NCBI GenBank assembly: GCA_045577675.1
Contig: JAZNIV010000138.1
Location: 1 to 13,470, forward strand
Origin: UBA1738 sp045577675
GTDB lineage: Bacteria; Bacillota; Clostridia; UBA1381
DNA: 13,470 nucleotides
Direction: 5' to 3'
Below, piece after piece: positions 7,191 to 12,987 of this stretch (positions within the stretch are counted from its first letter, which is position 1; every line of letters starts with the position of its first letter). The position numbers and the translations under genes are program-made. The notes under the pieces were generated by a model. That model had not been told where the DNA came from. It did not search any database and saw nothing but the letters and a program-made list of their open reading frames with translations.

Positions 7191-7219
7191 ATAATACCAC
7201 ATCGCTTTAGTATTGTAAA
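7191..7219 (-). promoter_or_regulatory. Sigma-A promoter of the amino-acid ABC importer operon
   Basis: On the minus strand TTTACA (7214-7219) and TATTAT (7191-7196) are 17 bp apart, giving a start near 7184, about 30 nt before the ATG at 7153. Each hexamer is one base off consensus. Confidence 0.75.
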
Positions 7220-7256
7220 GTGATAAAATGATAAATCGGTATTTTTTAGCATTAAA

Positions 7257-7290
7257 CACAAAAATAAAGAGTGCATTTTATGCACTCTTT
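7257..7290 (-). terminator. Terminator of the 111-aa hypothetical gene
   Basis: AAAGAGTGCAT (7266-7276) and ATGCACTCTTT (7280-7290) form a perfect 11-bp stem with a 3-nt loop, followed on the minus strand by ATTTTTG. The gene's TAA stop (7289-7291) overlaps the stem by two bases, so ribosomes run into the hairpin. Confidence 0.85.
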
Positions 7291-7624
7291 ACATGACATT
7301 ACTTTCGCAAACCTGAATCCGTTCACCTATATATTCGTTGACTACATATTTCAGCCCCATAGGAGTAACTTTGTTTCTTGCTATCTTTTCAACAAAATCC
7401 ATAGCTTCATTCTTTCTGAAAAATAAATCTTTTATAATCTTTTTTTCACAGTCACGTTTTCCGTTTTTCCTCTCCGCCACCTTATCTATTTCCACACCGT
7501 ACACCTTCAAATCACAGTACTCCTCGCTGACACTGTCGGTCAAAAGATAGTATGTAAGCTTCATATCATAAGAAGCTTCCTCGCCGGCATTAATCAAAAC
7601 TTCTTTAAATAATTCTTTTTTCAA
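7289..7624 (-). CDS. Hypothetical 111-aa protein (DUF6514-like)
   Basis: A soluble, charged protein with no signal peptide or membrane segment. Its centre reads LTYYLLTDSVSEEYCDLKVYGVEID, followed by a basic linker and NEAMDFVEKIARNKVTPMGLKYVVNEYI. That layout (beta hairpin, then a helix ending in a 'P..L..VV' segment) reminds me of the small clostridial DUF6514 proteins, but this is a weak recollection and no function follows from it. The start is TTG at 7624: GGAGGT (7631-7636) is 6 nt upstream and the next codons (KKELFKEV) continue a sensible N-terminus. It has its own terminator. Confidence 0.7.
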   Translation of the reverse strand: MKKELFKEVLINAGEEASYDMKLTYYLLTDSVSEEYCDLKVYGVEIDKVAERKNGKRDCEKKIIKDLFFRKNEAMDFVEKIARNKVTPMGLKYVVNEYIGERIQVCESNVM

Positions 7625-7630
7625 CGCTGC

Positions 7631-7636
7631 ACCTCC
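7631..7636 (-). promoter_or_regulatory. Ribosome binding site that fixes a TTG start
   Basis: GGAGGT on the minus strand, within AAAAGGAGGT, lies 6 nt before the TTG at 7624-7622. No ATG or GTG is suitably placed nearby, so this site decides the start of the 111-aa gene. Confidence 0.75.
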
Positions 7637-7817
7637 TTTTAATGCTCATGTACTTAAAATTATAATACATTCTGCCGTTAAAATCCAGTTATTTTCATCG
7701 CAGAAAATCCGCTTATATTCCTATATTCGACAAGCTTTCTGCATTAATAAAATAAATACCGGCGAAATATGTCGTAAAATGCTGATTAATAACTAATTTT
7801 GACAGGCGAAACCTTGA

Positions 7818-7882
7818 AAATAAAAAAAATACTGCCGATACCAGCTTACTGCAAAGTATACAGTAAATTGGTATCGGCAGTA
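7818..7882 (-). terminator. Long two-part hairpin terminator of the ferredoxin gene
   Basis: The outer stem TACTGCCGATACCA (7830-7843) with TGGTATCGGCAGTA (7869-7882) is a perfect 14-bp match. Inside it, TTACTG (7846-7851) pairs with CAGTAA (7861-7866). On the minus strand it is followed by TTTTTTTATTTT. The stem is unusually long, which should also protect the short mRNA's 3' end. Confidence 0.85.
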
Positions 7883-7896
7883 CTACAGTTTATCTA

Positions 7897-8067
7897 TTAG
7901 CCCTCAACCGGAGCACTTACAGGACAAACACCTGCACAAGCGCCGCAATCAATGCAAGTATCAGCGTCGATAACGTATTTTGAATCGCCTTCTGAAATTG
8001 CGCTTACAGGACACTCACCTGCACATGCACCACAGCTGATGCAATCATCAGTAATTTTGTATGCCAT
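7897..8067 (-). CDS. 2[4Fe-4S] ferredoxin, clostridial type
   Basis: A 56-aa electron carrier that passes low-potential electrons between enzymes of anaerobic metabolism such as pyruvate:ferredoxin oxidoreductase and hydrogenase (family knowledge). Two cluster motifs are complete: Cys9-x2-Cys12-x2-Cys15-x3-Cys19-Pro and Cys38-x2-Cys41-x2-Cys44-x3-Cys48-Pro. The halves resemble each other (CISCGACAGECPVSA and CIDCGACAGVCPVSA), as expected from the ancient internal duplication. Length matches classical clostridial ferredoxins (about 55 aa). GGAGGT (8075-8080) lies 7 nt before the ATG. It is monocistronic, with a very strong terminator. Confidence 0.96.
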   Translation of the reverse strand: MAYKITDDCISCGACAGECPVSAISEGDSKYVIDADTCIDCGACAGVCPVSAPVEG

Positions 8068-8137
8068 TTGATACACCTCCCTGAATTATTTATGGATATT
8101 ATAAAGCCTCACAAAATATGTGCCTTATGTTCTCCCG

Positions 8138-8167
8138 GACGCTGAAATTATAACTTTTGGCAGCGTC
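8138..8167. repeat. Hairpin in the ricT-ferredoxin gap
   Basis: GACGCTG (8138-8144) and CAGCGTC (8161-8167) are a 7-bp inverted repeat around a 16-nt loop with AAA/TTT extensions. There is no minus-strand T-run, so it is not a good terminator for ricT. If transcription starts near 8169, the stem forms the 5' end of the ferredoxin mRNA, where such hairpins can slow decay. Confidence 0.5.
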
Positions 8168-8175
8168 TTTAATGC

Positions 8176-8204
8176 ATTATACCACAGTTTTTATTAATCT
8201 TCAA
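8176..8204 (-). promoter_or_regulatory. Candidate promoter for ferredoxin, overlapping the ricT 3' end
   Basis: On the minus strand TATAAT (8176-8181) is preceded by TGG, an extended -10. TTGAAG (8199-8204), 17 bp upstream, lies in the last codons of ricT. A start near 8169 gives a leader of about 100 nt. A second TATAAT at 8098-8103 has no good -35 element. Confidence 0.5.
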
Positions 8205-9066
8205 GTGCTTTTAGCATTTCTTCGTCATTTTTTTCATCATCTGACTTAGCCTTGCCTTTTTTCAGCACCTTAATATCGGCAACATTATACTCTTTAAGTG
8301 CAGCCTCTTTGTCATTTTCAATTCTGACCTTAACAAGTCCCTTTAGGATTTCCACATACTCAACTGTTCCTTTGCCGTCAGGTGTTTCAACAAGCGAGCC
8401 TTGTCTTGGCGTAACAGAAAGCAGCTCTTCGTAATTTTCCTGTTCGTATTTAAGACAGCACATAAGTCTGCCGCAGGTTCCGGAGATTTTTGTAGGATTT
8501 AAGGAAAGTCCCTGTTCCTTTGCCATTTTAATTGAAACCGGTGCAAATTCTCCCAAAAATCTTGAACAGCACAGCTCTCTTCCGCATATTCCAATGCTTC
8601 CTAAGGTTTTTGCTTCGTCACGGATACCGATTTGCCTCAGCTCAATTCTTATTCTGAAACGATTTGCCAAATCCTTTACAAGCTCACGGAAATCTACTCT
8701 TCCCTCAGCGGTGAAATAGAAAAGCACCTTGCTTCGGTCAAAGGTATACTCAACCTCAATCAGCTTCATTTCAAGGCCGTGATTTTTAATCATTTCACAG
8801 CAAATTTCAAAGGCTTCCTTTTCTTTAAGCTTGTTTTCCTCGGCACGCTTAAGGTCCTCTTCGTTTGCAATTCTTATAACGTCCTTTAAAGGCTTTGAAA
8901 GCTCTTCCTCCTGTACCTCCTTAAGACCTGCAGCAACATCACCCATTTCGATTCCGCGGGCGGTTTCTACTACAACCTTATCGCCAACCTTTATATCAAA
9001 ACCTGCCGGATTAAAATGGTAAATCTTTCCTACCGGCTTAAATCTTACACCAACTATTTGCGTCAT
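8194..9066 (-). CDS. ricT: PSP1-domain protein RicT (YaaT)
   Basis: A 290-aa PSP1 C-terminal family protein. In Bacillus subtilis RicT joins RicA (YmcA) and RicF (YlbF) in a complex that carries iron-sulfur clusters and directs RNase Y cleavage of some mRNAs, affecting sporulation, competence and biofilms (family knowledge). Here the N-terminal region has VGVRFKPVGKIYHFNPAG and GDKVVVETARGIEMG. The PSP1 core has LRQIGIRDEAKTLGSIGICGRELCC, then SGTCGRLMCCLKYE. All six cysteines of the cluster-binding pattern are present (161, 166, 167, 198, 203, 204). The acidic/lysine-rich tail after residue 270 is typically variable. In many Firmicutes the gene follows holB; here it is not in such an operon, being divergent from a DUF975 gene. 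An AAGGAG ribosome binding site precedes the ATG. Confidence 0.92.
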   Translation of the reverse strand: MTQIVGVRFKPVGKIYHFNPAGFDIKVGDKVVVETARGIEMGDVAAGLKEVQEEELSKPLKDVIRIANEEDLKRAEENKLKEKEAFEICCEMIKNHGLEMKLIEVEYTFDRSKVLFYFTAEGRVDFRELVKDLANRFRIRIELRQIGIRDEAKTLGSIGICGRELCCSRFLGEFAPVSIKMAKEQGLSLNPTKISGTCGRLMCCLKYEQENYEELLSVTPRQGSLVETPDGKGTVEYVEILKGLVKVRIENDKEAALKEYNVADIKVLKKGKAKSDDEKNDEEMLKALED

Positions 9067-9082
9067 CTGACCTACTCCTTAT

Positions 9083-9095
9083 TTTTATCAGACAG
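9083..9095 (+). repeat. 13-bp direct repeat copy 1 (ricT side)
   Basis: TTTTATCAGACAG recurs exactly at 9213-9225, 130 bp away. This copy lies 17 nt upstream of the ricT start and overlaps a dyad, ACAGG (9092-9096) and CCTGT (9103-9107). It could be a shared operator of the divergent pair or chance. Confidence 0.5.
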
Positions 9096-9212
9096 GATTA
9101 TGCCTGTTCTGTCAGGTTATTTTTAATACCCAACAAATTTTATTATAATATATTCCGGCAATTATGTCAAGCACGACATTTTTCATAATTCCTGCCATAA
9201 GAGCAAATACAC

Positions 9213-9225
9213 TTTTATCAGACAG
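9213..9225 (+). repeat. 13-bp direct repeat copy 2 (DUF975 side)
   Basis: Exact second copy of TTTTATCAGACAG, ending 7 bp before the TTGACA box of the DUF975 promoter, a position where a regulator could act. Confidence 0.5.
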
Positions 9226-9232
9226 AAGTATA

Positions 9233-9261
9233 TTGACAAATTTATATTTTTGTGGTAGTGT
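9233..9261 (+). promoter_or_regulatory. Candidate promoter for DUF975 gene
   Basis: A perfect TTGACA (9233-9238) is followed after 17 bp by TAGTGT (9256-9261), a weak -10 with a TG two bases upstream. A start near 9268 gives a leader of about 28 nt. The poor -10 would suit an activated or modest promoter. Confidence 0.55.
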
Positions 9262-9295
9262 AAAATTACAAATATACAAAAGGGGGATATACAAT

Positions 9296-9904
9296 ATGGA
9301 CAGAATTAAACTAAAGGAACTGGCAAAAAGGCAGATTTCAGGGAGCCTGGGAGCATTTCTGCTTATGTATATAACAGTAGTTGTGATTACTCTTATCCTG
9401 AGCCTGATTCCGGCAGCAGGAGGGCTTTTATCCTTTGTGGCAGGTGCAATTTTTGAAATTCAGTTTGTTTTAATTTTTCTTGCACTTGCAAGAGGCACAC
9501 AGCCGGAATTTACGAATTTGTTTGATATATTTAAAAATTCCCGTCTGTGCGGAAATGCCATCCTATTATACATTCTCACAACAGTTTATACAGCACTTTG
9601 GTCCCTGCTGCTTGTTATTCCGGGAATTATTAAAGCACTTTCCTACGCAATGGCACCTTATATCCTTGCTGAAAATGAGTACTATATGACACCTCAGGAT
9701 GCAATTAAGGAAAGTATGCGTATTATGGAAGGGCACAAAATGGAGCTGTTTGTTTTAGAGCTTTCCTTCCTCGGATGGATTCTTTTAACAAGCCTGACCT
9801 GTGGTATTGCCGGCATTTATACATTCCCGTATTATGAGGCAACTATGACAAATTTTTATAACGAAATTAAAGGAAGCACCGAAGAGTCGATAATTATTGA
9901 ATAG
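9296..9904 (+). CDS. DUF975 family membrane protein
   Basis: A 202-aa integral membrane protein of unknown function. Hydrophobic segments are seen near residues 18-40, 45-65, 85-115 and 155-185. Family traits include the basic N-terminus (MDRIKLKELAKRQISG), the sequence ALWSLLLVIPGIIKALSYAMAPYIL split across the middle helices, DAIKESMRIMEGHK, and the final YTFPYYEATMTNFYNEI. The start at 9296 follows AGGGGGA (9281-9287) with about 8 nt spacing; an in-frame extension back to 9164 would cross the promoter and is rejected. It is transcribed divergently from ricT and ends at a perfect hairpin. Sequence alone gives no substrate or partner. Confidence 0.85.
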   Translation: MDRIKLKELAKRQISGSLGAFLLMYITVVVITLILSLIPAAGGLLSFVAGAIFEIQFVLIFLALARGTQPEFTNLFDIFKNSRLCGNAILLYILTTVYTALWSLLLVIPGIIKALSYAMAPYILAENEYYMTPQDAIKESMRIMEGHKMELFVLELSFLGWILLTSLTCGIAGIYTFPYYEATMTNFYNEIKGSTEESIIIE

Positions 9905-9914
9905 ATATAAACTT

Positions 9915-9951
9915 AAAAACTCCCTATACCACTTGAATATAGGGAGTTTTT
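9915..9951. terminator. Bidirectional terminator between DUF975 gene and cysK
   Basis: AAAAACTCCCTATA (9915-9928) and TATAGGGAGTTTTT (9938-9951) form a perfect 14-bp stem with a 9-nt loop. A/T ends give T-runs in both directions, serving both convergent genes. Confidence 0.9.
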
Positions 9952-9967
9952 GATTTCATAAATATTT

Positions 9968-10897
9968 TTATTCTTCAAACAATGGTGTTGAGAAATATCT
10001 TTCTGCTGTATCCGGAAGAACCGTTACGACAGTTTTTCCCTTTCCCAGCTTTTTTGCAAGACGAATTGCCGCTGCAACATTGGTACCGCTTGAAATTCCG
10101 CACATTATACCTTCCTTGGCTGCCAAATCCTTAGAAATTTGAATAGCCTCTTCATCTTTGATAATACAAATATCGTCAATAATATTCTGATTTAAAATGC
10201 TCGGAATAATTCCGTCGCCAATACCCATCTGCACATGCGTACCTATAGAACCGCCTGAAAGAATTGCTGCGTTTTCCGGCTCAACTGCCCACACCACCAA
10301 GTCCGGATTTTTCTCCTTTAAGGTTTCACCGATTCCTGTAATTGTTCCGCCTGTGCCGATTCCCGAACAAAAACCATGTATAGGTCCATCTACCTGTGCC
10401 AGAATTTCACATGCTGTTTGTTCCCTTTGAATCTGCGGATTAGCCGGATTTTCAAACTGCTGCGGTACAAAAACATTCGGGTCGTTCTTTTCCATCTCAA
10501 GTGCAATGCGAAGGCATTCGTCAATGCATTCTCCGATATTGCCGGCATCGTGTACCAAAATCACTTCAGCACCATAATGCCTTACCAGAAGCCTTCGTTC
10601 TTCGCTGACAGAATCTGGCATAATAATTTTCGTCTTATACCCTAAAACCGCACCGACTAATGAAAGTCCAATTCCCTGATTTCCACTTGTAGGCTCAACA
10701 ATTACAGTGTCCTTGTTTATCTTCCCCTGCTCCAAAGCAACCTTAATCATATTATATGCCGTTCTTGTCTTGATTGAGCCGCCAACATTCATACCCTCTA
10801 TCTTGACAAAAATATCAGCTCCGTCTTCAGGCGAAAGTCTGTTTAACTTAACCATCGGTGTATTTCCGATTGCTTCTAAAATATTTCCAAATACCAT
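9968..10897 (-). CDS. cysK: Cysteine synthase family PLP enzyme (O-acetylserine sulfhydrylase-like)
   Basis: A 309-aa fold-type II PLP enzyme that, in characterised relatives, makes cysteine from O-acetylserine and sulfide in the cytoplasm. Seen: the PLP-binding lysine Lys43 within NVGGSIKTRTA, the substrate loop TSGNQ (70-74), the phosphate-binding GTGGT (181-185), GISSG (267-271) and the closing PDTAERYFSTPLFEE (295-309). It differs from the common NPGGSVKDR and TSGNT wording, as some clostridial members do, so a related activity such as cystathionine beta-synthase-like or another amine/sulfide replacement cannot be excluded. GAGG lies 8 nt before the ATG. It is monocistronic with a consensus promoter. 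No serine acetyltransferase gene is adjacent in the window. Confidence 0.88.
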   Translation of the reverse strand: MVFGNILEAIGNTPMVKLNRLSPEDGADIFVKIEGMNVGGSIKTRTAYNMIKVALEQGKINKDTVIVEPTSGNQGIGLSLVGAVLGYKTKIIMPDSVSEERRLLVRHYGAEVILVHDAGNIGECIDECLRIALEMEKNDPNVFVPQQFENPANPQIQREQTACEILAQVDGPIHGFCSGIGTGGTITGIGETLKEKNPDLVVWAVEPENAAILSGGSIGTHVQMGIGDGIIPSILNQNIIDDICIIKDEEAIQISKDLAAKEGIMCGISSGTNVAAAIRLAKKLGKGKTVVTVLPDTAERYFSTPLFEE

Positions 10898-10939
10898 TAA
10901 CCTTACCTCAGATAATCTTCTAAAAAATTCTACTATATT

Positions 10940-10968
10940 ATTATATGAACTTTAGCAATATTTGTCAA
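10940..10968 (-). promoter_or_regulatory. Consensus sigma-A promoter for cysK
   Basis: On the minus strand a perfect TTGACA (10963-10968) and a perfect TATAAT (10940-10945) are 17 bp apart. Transcription should start near 10933, leaving a leader of about 35 nt, too short for a T-box or S-box riboswitch. Confidence 0.85.
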
Positions 10969-11009
10969 CAGTTATTTGTTTTACGATAGCGTGAAATATT
11001 TTTCTTTTT

Positions 11010-11033
11010 GATATTCATATTAAAAGGAATATC
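11010..11033. repeat. Inverted repeat upstream of the cysK promoter
   Basis: GATATTC (11010-11016) and GAATATC (11027-11033) form a 7-bp dyad with a 10-bp gap, about 42-65 bp upstream of the cysK -35. The position fits an activator site, but the AT-rich sequence makes chance quite possible. Confidence 0.35.
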
Positions 11034-11088
11034 AGTTATCTATCATTTTTCATTAAAATACTCTAAAAATGCATATAGCAATCTATTG

Positions 11089-11155
11089 TCCAAAGCAGCA
11101 ATAAGCTTTGGATATTAAAATGGGCTGTCTTGTTTTTTGCGAGACAGCCCATTTT
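11089..11155 (+). terminator. Two tandem hairpins in the cysK-integrase gap
   Basis: TCCAAAGC (11089-11096) pairs with GCTTTGGA (11105-11112). Immediately after, AAAATGGGCTGTCT (11117-11130) pairs with AGACAGCCCATTTT (11142-11155), a perfect 14-bp stem followed by ATTTA. No coding region feeds into it from the left, since cysK runs the other way. It is therefore either a terminator for an unseen short transcript or a boundary structure near the element end. The rest of 10984-11160 is AT-rich with no gene I can support. Confidence 0.55.
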
Positions 11156-11216
11156 ATTTAGTTTACTTATCAAGCGGCTTCATTGTTGGGATTTCAATTC
11201 GAAGAATTACATATTT

Positions 11217-11297
11217 CTTCATAAATCCTCAAAAGCCTTACACCGTGCGGGTTTCCGCTGTTTCGTTTTTACACAGGTCTTCGTAAATCTTCATAAG
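11217..11297. repeat. 19-bp imperfect direct repeats, possible integrase arm sites
   Basis: The 19-bp sequences at 11217-11235 (begins CTTCATAAATC) and 11279-11297 (begins CTTCGTAAATC) match at 16 of 19 positions and are 62 bp apart. Between them is a small dyad GCGG-GTTT-CCGC. They lie between the int stop and the presumed element end, where Tn916-type elements carry the repeats bound by the integrase N-terminal domain (family knowledge). That role here is inference. Confidence 0.5.
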
Positions 11298-11310
11298 TTT
11301 TGTTCCAAAT

Positions 11311-11341
11311 GGCTTAAGCTTTGGCTTAAGTTTGGCTTAAC
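11311..11341. repeat. Three tandem GGCTTAAG units next to the int stop
   Basis: GGCTTAAG at 11311 and 11323, and GGCTTAAC at 11334, are spaced 12 and 11 bp apart, about one helical turn, so all face the same side of DNA. They end 6 bp before the int stop codon. They could be protein-binding iterons (integrase or excisionase) at the element end. Confidence 0.55.
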
Positions 11342-11346
11342 CTGTA

Positions 11347-12585
11347 TCACATTGCAAGTACGAAACAATCCTGCAAGTGCCCGATTTCTTTTGTTTTAAG
11401 GTCCATGGTTGCATCGGTATAGACATCCATAGTGGTTTCTATGTCCTTGTGTCCTAACACATCCTGAATGACCTTGATGTTTACGCCTTGCTCACACATT
11501 CTCGTAGCAAATGTATGCCTGAGCGAATGGCAGCTAAACGGTGGGAGTAAAACCGGGTTTTCCTCTCCCTTAAGAAGTACCTCGTCATTACAATCTCTGA
11601 TAATCCTGCGTATTGCTTTGTTAAGCGTTCCCTGATGTTGCACATCGCCAAACCGATTTATGAATATAAAGTCGGTGTAGCAATCGACAGATGCTTTGCA
11701 AGTCAGTCCATTCTCTTCCTGATATTTTCTCTCAAGAAGGAAAGCTTCTTTCACAAAATCCATCATAGGAATTTGTCTTACTCCGGCTTTGGTCTTGGGA
11801 GTATTGATTGCAAACTTGCAACCTAATCCTGTACCTTTACTGTAATAAACAAGTGTATGGTTGACATCAATATATCCTTCTTCAAGGTTAACATCACACC
11901 ACCTTAGTCCTACAGTTTCGCCGACTCTCATACCCGTTCCAAGCATTACTGCAAATATGGGATACCAGTGATTGTATTTAGGCGTTCTCCTTAGAAAGTC
12001 CATAAACAAATTCTGTTCTGCTACTGTGAGAGCCTTTCTTTTTTCAACTTCAAAGTTATGAGATTGCTTCAGCTCTTTCAGCATTTTCTCGGTAGGATTT
12101 GTTCTGATGTAATTGTCATCCACCGCCATATCAAATACTTGATGTAAAATATTATGTATGGTGTCGATGGTAGCAATTTTCATCACTCTGTCATCTGCCA
12201 GAAGATTATAAAATCTTTTGACATCCGATTTCTTAACACATACTACCTTTTGCAAACCGAACTTTGGTCTTATAAAAGTGTTATACATATACTTGTAATT
12301 TTGAAGCGTATTATCCTTGATACCACGTTTTAAATCACACCATAAGTCAAACAACTGATTGACCGTTGTATTTCTGCACTCGGTCCTGATACCATCATGA
12401 ATGTCGTAAGCCAGCTCAACTTCTTTCATACGCAACTCGTCAAGAGTAGGGGCGTAGAAGACATGCCTTTCGCCGTCATCCGATGTCCAACGGTACGAAT
12501 AAGTTCCGTTCGGTCTTTGGGATTCTCCCTTTTTCAGAACAGTTCTGTTACTGTCCTTTCTTTTTGCATTTCTTGTTTTAGTCAT
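11347..12585 (-). CDS. int: Tn916-family tyrosine integrase
   Basis: A 412-aa site-specific recombinase that integrates and excises the surrounding mobile element. An N-terminal arm-DNA-binding domain (about 20-66, with GTYSYRWTSDDGERHVFYAPTLDEL split over two strands and a helix) is followed by a SAM-like core-binding domain (about 74-165) and a catalytic domain (about 180-400). The catalytic set is complete: Arg220 (GTGMRVGE), a Lys in TPKTKAG (264/266), His353 and Arg356 (HSLRHTF), His379 (GHKD) and Tyr389 (MDVYTDAT). Length is close to Tn916 Int (405 aa). The start follows GGAAAGGAG (12592-12600) with good spacing. xis lies just upstream on the same strand, the usual Tn916 order, but int also has its own promoter. 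It appears intact. Confidence 0.95.
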   Translation of the reverse strand: MTKTRNAKRKDSNRTVLKKGESQRPNGTYSYRWTSDDGERHVFYAPTLDELRMKEVELAYDIHDGIRTECRNTTVNQLFDLWCDLKRGIKDNTLQNYKYMYNTFIRPKFGLQKVVCVKKSDVKRFYNLLADDRVMKIATIDTIHNILHQVFDMAVDDNYIRTNPTEKMLKELKQSHNFEVEKRKALTVAEQNLFMDFLRRTPKYNHWYPIFAVMLGTGMRVGETVGLRWCDVNLEEGYIDVNHTLVYYSKGTGLGCKFAINTPKTKAGVRQIPMMDFVKEAFLLERKYQEENGLTCKASVDCYTDFIFINRFGDVQHQGTLNKAIRRIIRDCNDEVLLKGEENPVLLPPFSCHSLRHTFATRMCEQGVNIKVIQDVLGHKDIETTMDVYTDATMDLKTKEIGHLQDCFVLAM

Positions 12586-12600
12586 AATTGGCTCCTTTCC

Positions 12601-12688
12601 AACGGATTACACCGCACAGAAGCACAATCAGGCAATAAGATTATATTACACTTATGCCTGAAAGTCAATCAAAACAATGTAATCCGTT
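12601..12688. repeat. 11-bp inverted repeats flanking the int promoter, with an inner dyad
   Basis: AACGGATTACA (12601-12611) is the exact inverse of TGTAATCCGTT (12678-12688), with 66 bp between them. Inside, CAGGCAATAAG (12629-12639) faces CTTATGCCTG (12651-12660), one inserted base apart from perfect, centred over the int -10. The left outer arm directly abuts the int ribosome binding site. Confidence 0.75.
12640..12668 (-). promoter_or_regulatory. Sigma-A promoter of int
   Basis: On the minus strand TTGACT (12663-12668) and TATAAT (12640-12645) are 17 bp apart, giving a start near 12633 and a leader of about 48 nt. It lies inside the nested inverted repeats, which suggests operator control by an element-encoded protein. 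Confidence 0.75.
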
Positions 12689-12705
12689 TAGTTTAATTCT
12701 GTTCA

Positions 12706-12900
12706 TTAAATAGAGTATTGTCGTTCGATAAATTCATCGAACTTTCGTCTCTTGATTAATCGCTTGTTGCCTACCCAAAGGACGAAGTCACACTCCGCTT
12801 TTCCTGATAACATTCTAATTTTGTGAATTCCGATACCTGAGTAGGCAGCCGCTTCTTCTAACGTCAAATTAGCTTTTTCCCAAATTGGAATACTAATCAT
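12706..12900 (-). CDS. xis: Tn916-type excisionase
   Basis: A 64-aa DNA-bending recombination directionality factor that shifts the integrase toward excision (family knowledge). The protein begins MISIPIWEKANLTLEEAAAY and carries a winged-helix/MerR-like fold pattern (SGIGIHKIRMLSG), then a wing (FVLWVGNKRLIKRRKFDEFIE). It resembles Tn916 Xis (67 aa), notably 'IPIWE..LT.EEA' and the 'GN..IKR..F' part. The ATG at 12900 follows AAAGGTAGGT with adequate spacing. It ends about 120 bp before int, with the int promoter in between. Confidence 0.88.
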   Translation of the reverse strand: MISIPIWEKANLTLEEAAAYSGIGIHKIRMLSGKAECDFVLWVGNKRLIKRRKFDEFIERQYSI

Positions 12901-12918
12901 AATGGCTACCTACCTTTC

Positions 12919-12987
12919 TTAAAATGTGTAAAAAGTCTTACACTTGCCTCCGGTTACATTTCCTGAGCCTCGGTCCTGCTCGACCAT
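12919..12987 (-). CDS. Possible 22-aa leader peptide upstream of xis
   Basis: The ORF starts MVEQDRGSGN and ends KTFYTF, stopping 18 nt before the xis ATG. AAAGGA lies about 11 nt upstream and GAGG only 2 nt upstream of its ATG, so initiation is plausible but not strong. A GTGTAA/TTACAC hairpin (12925-12942) overlaps its 3' end. It could be a regulatory leader peptide whose translation affects xis, or chance. Confidence 0.3.
   Translation of the reverse strand: MVEQDRGSGNVTGGKCKTFYTF

Noticed and set aside
10898..10983. T-box or S-box riboswitch controlling cysK
   Set aside because: The predicted leader is only about 35 nt and shows no specifier stem or terminator hairpin.
11217..11341. CRISPR array
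   Set aside because: The repeats are only two or three copies, imperfect or very short, and not separated by uniform unique spacers.
11156..11346. tRNA gene 3' end serving as the attachment site
   Set aside because: No tRNA-like cloverleaf or CCA-ended acceptor stem could be recognised; only repeats were found.
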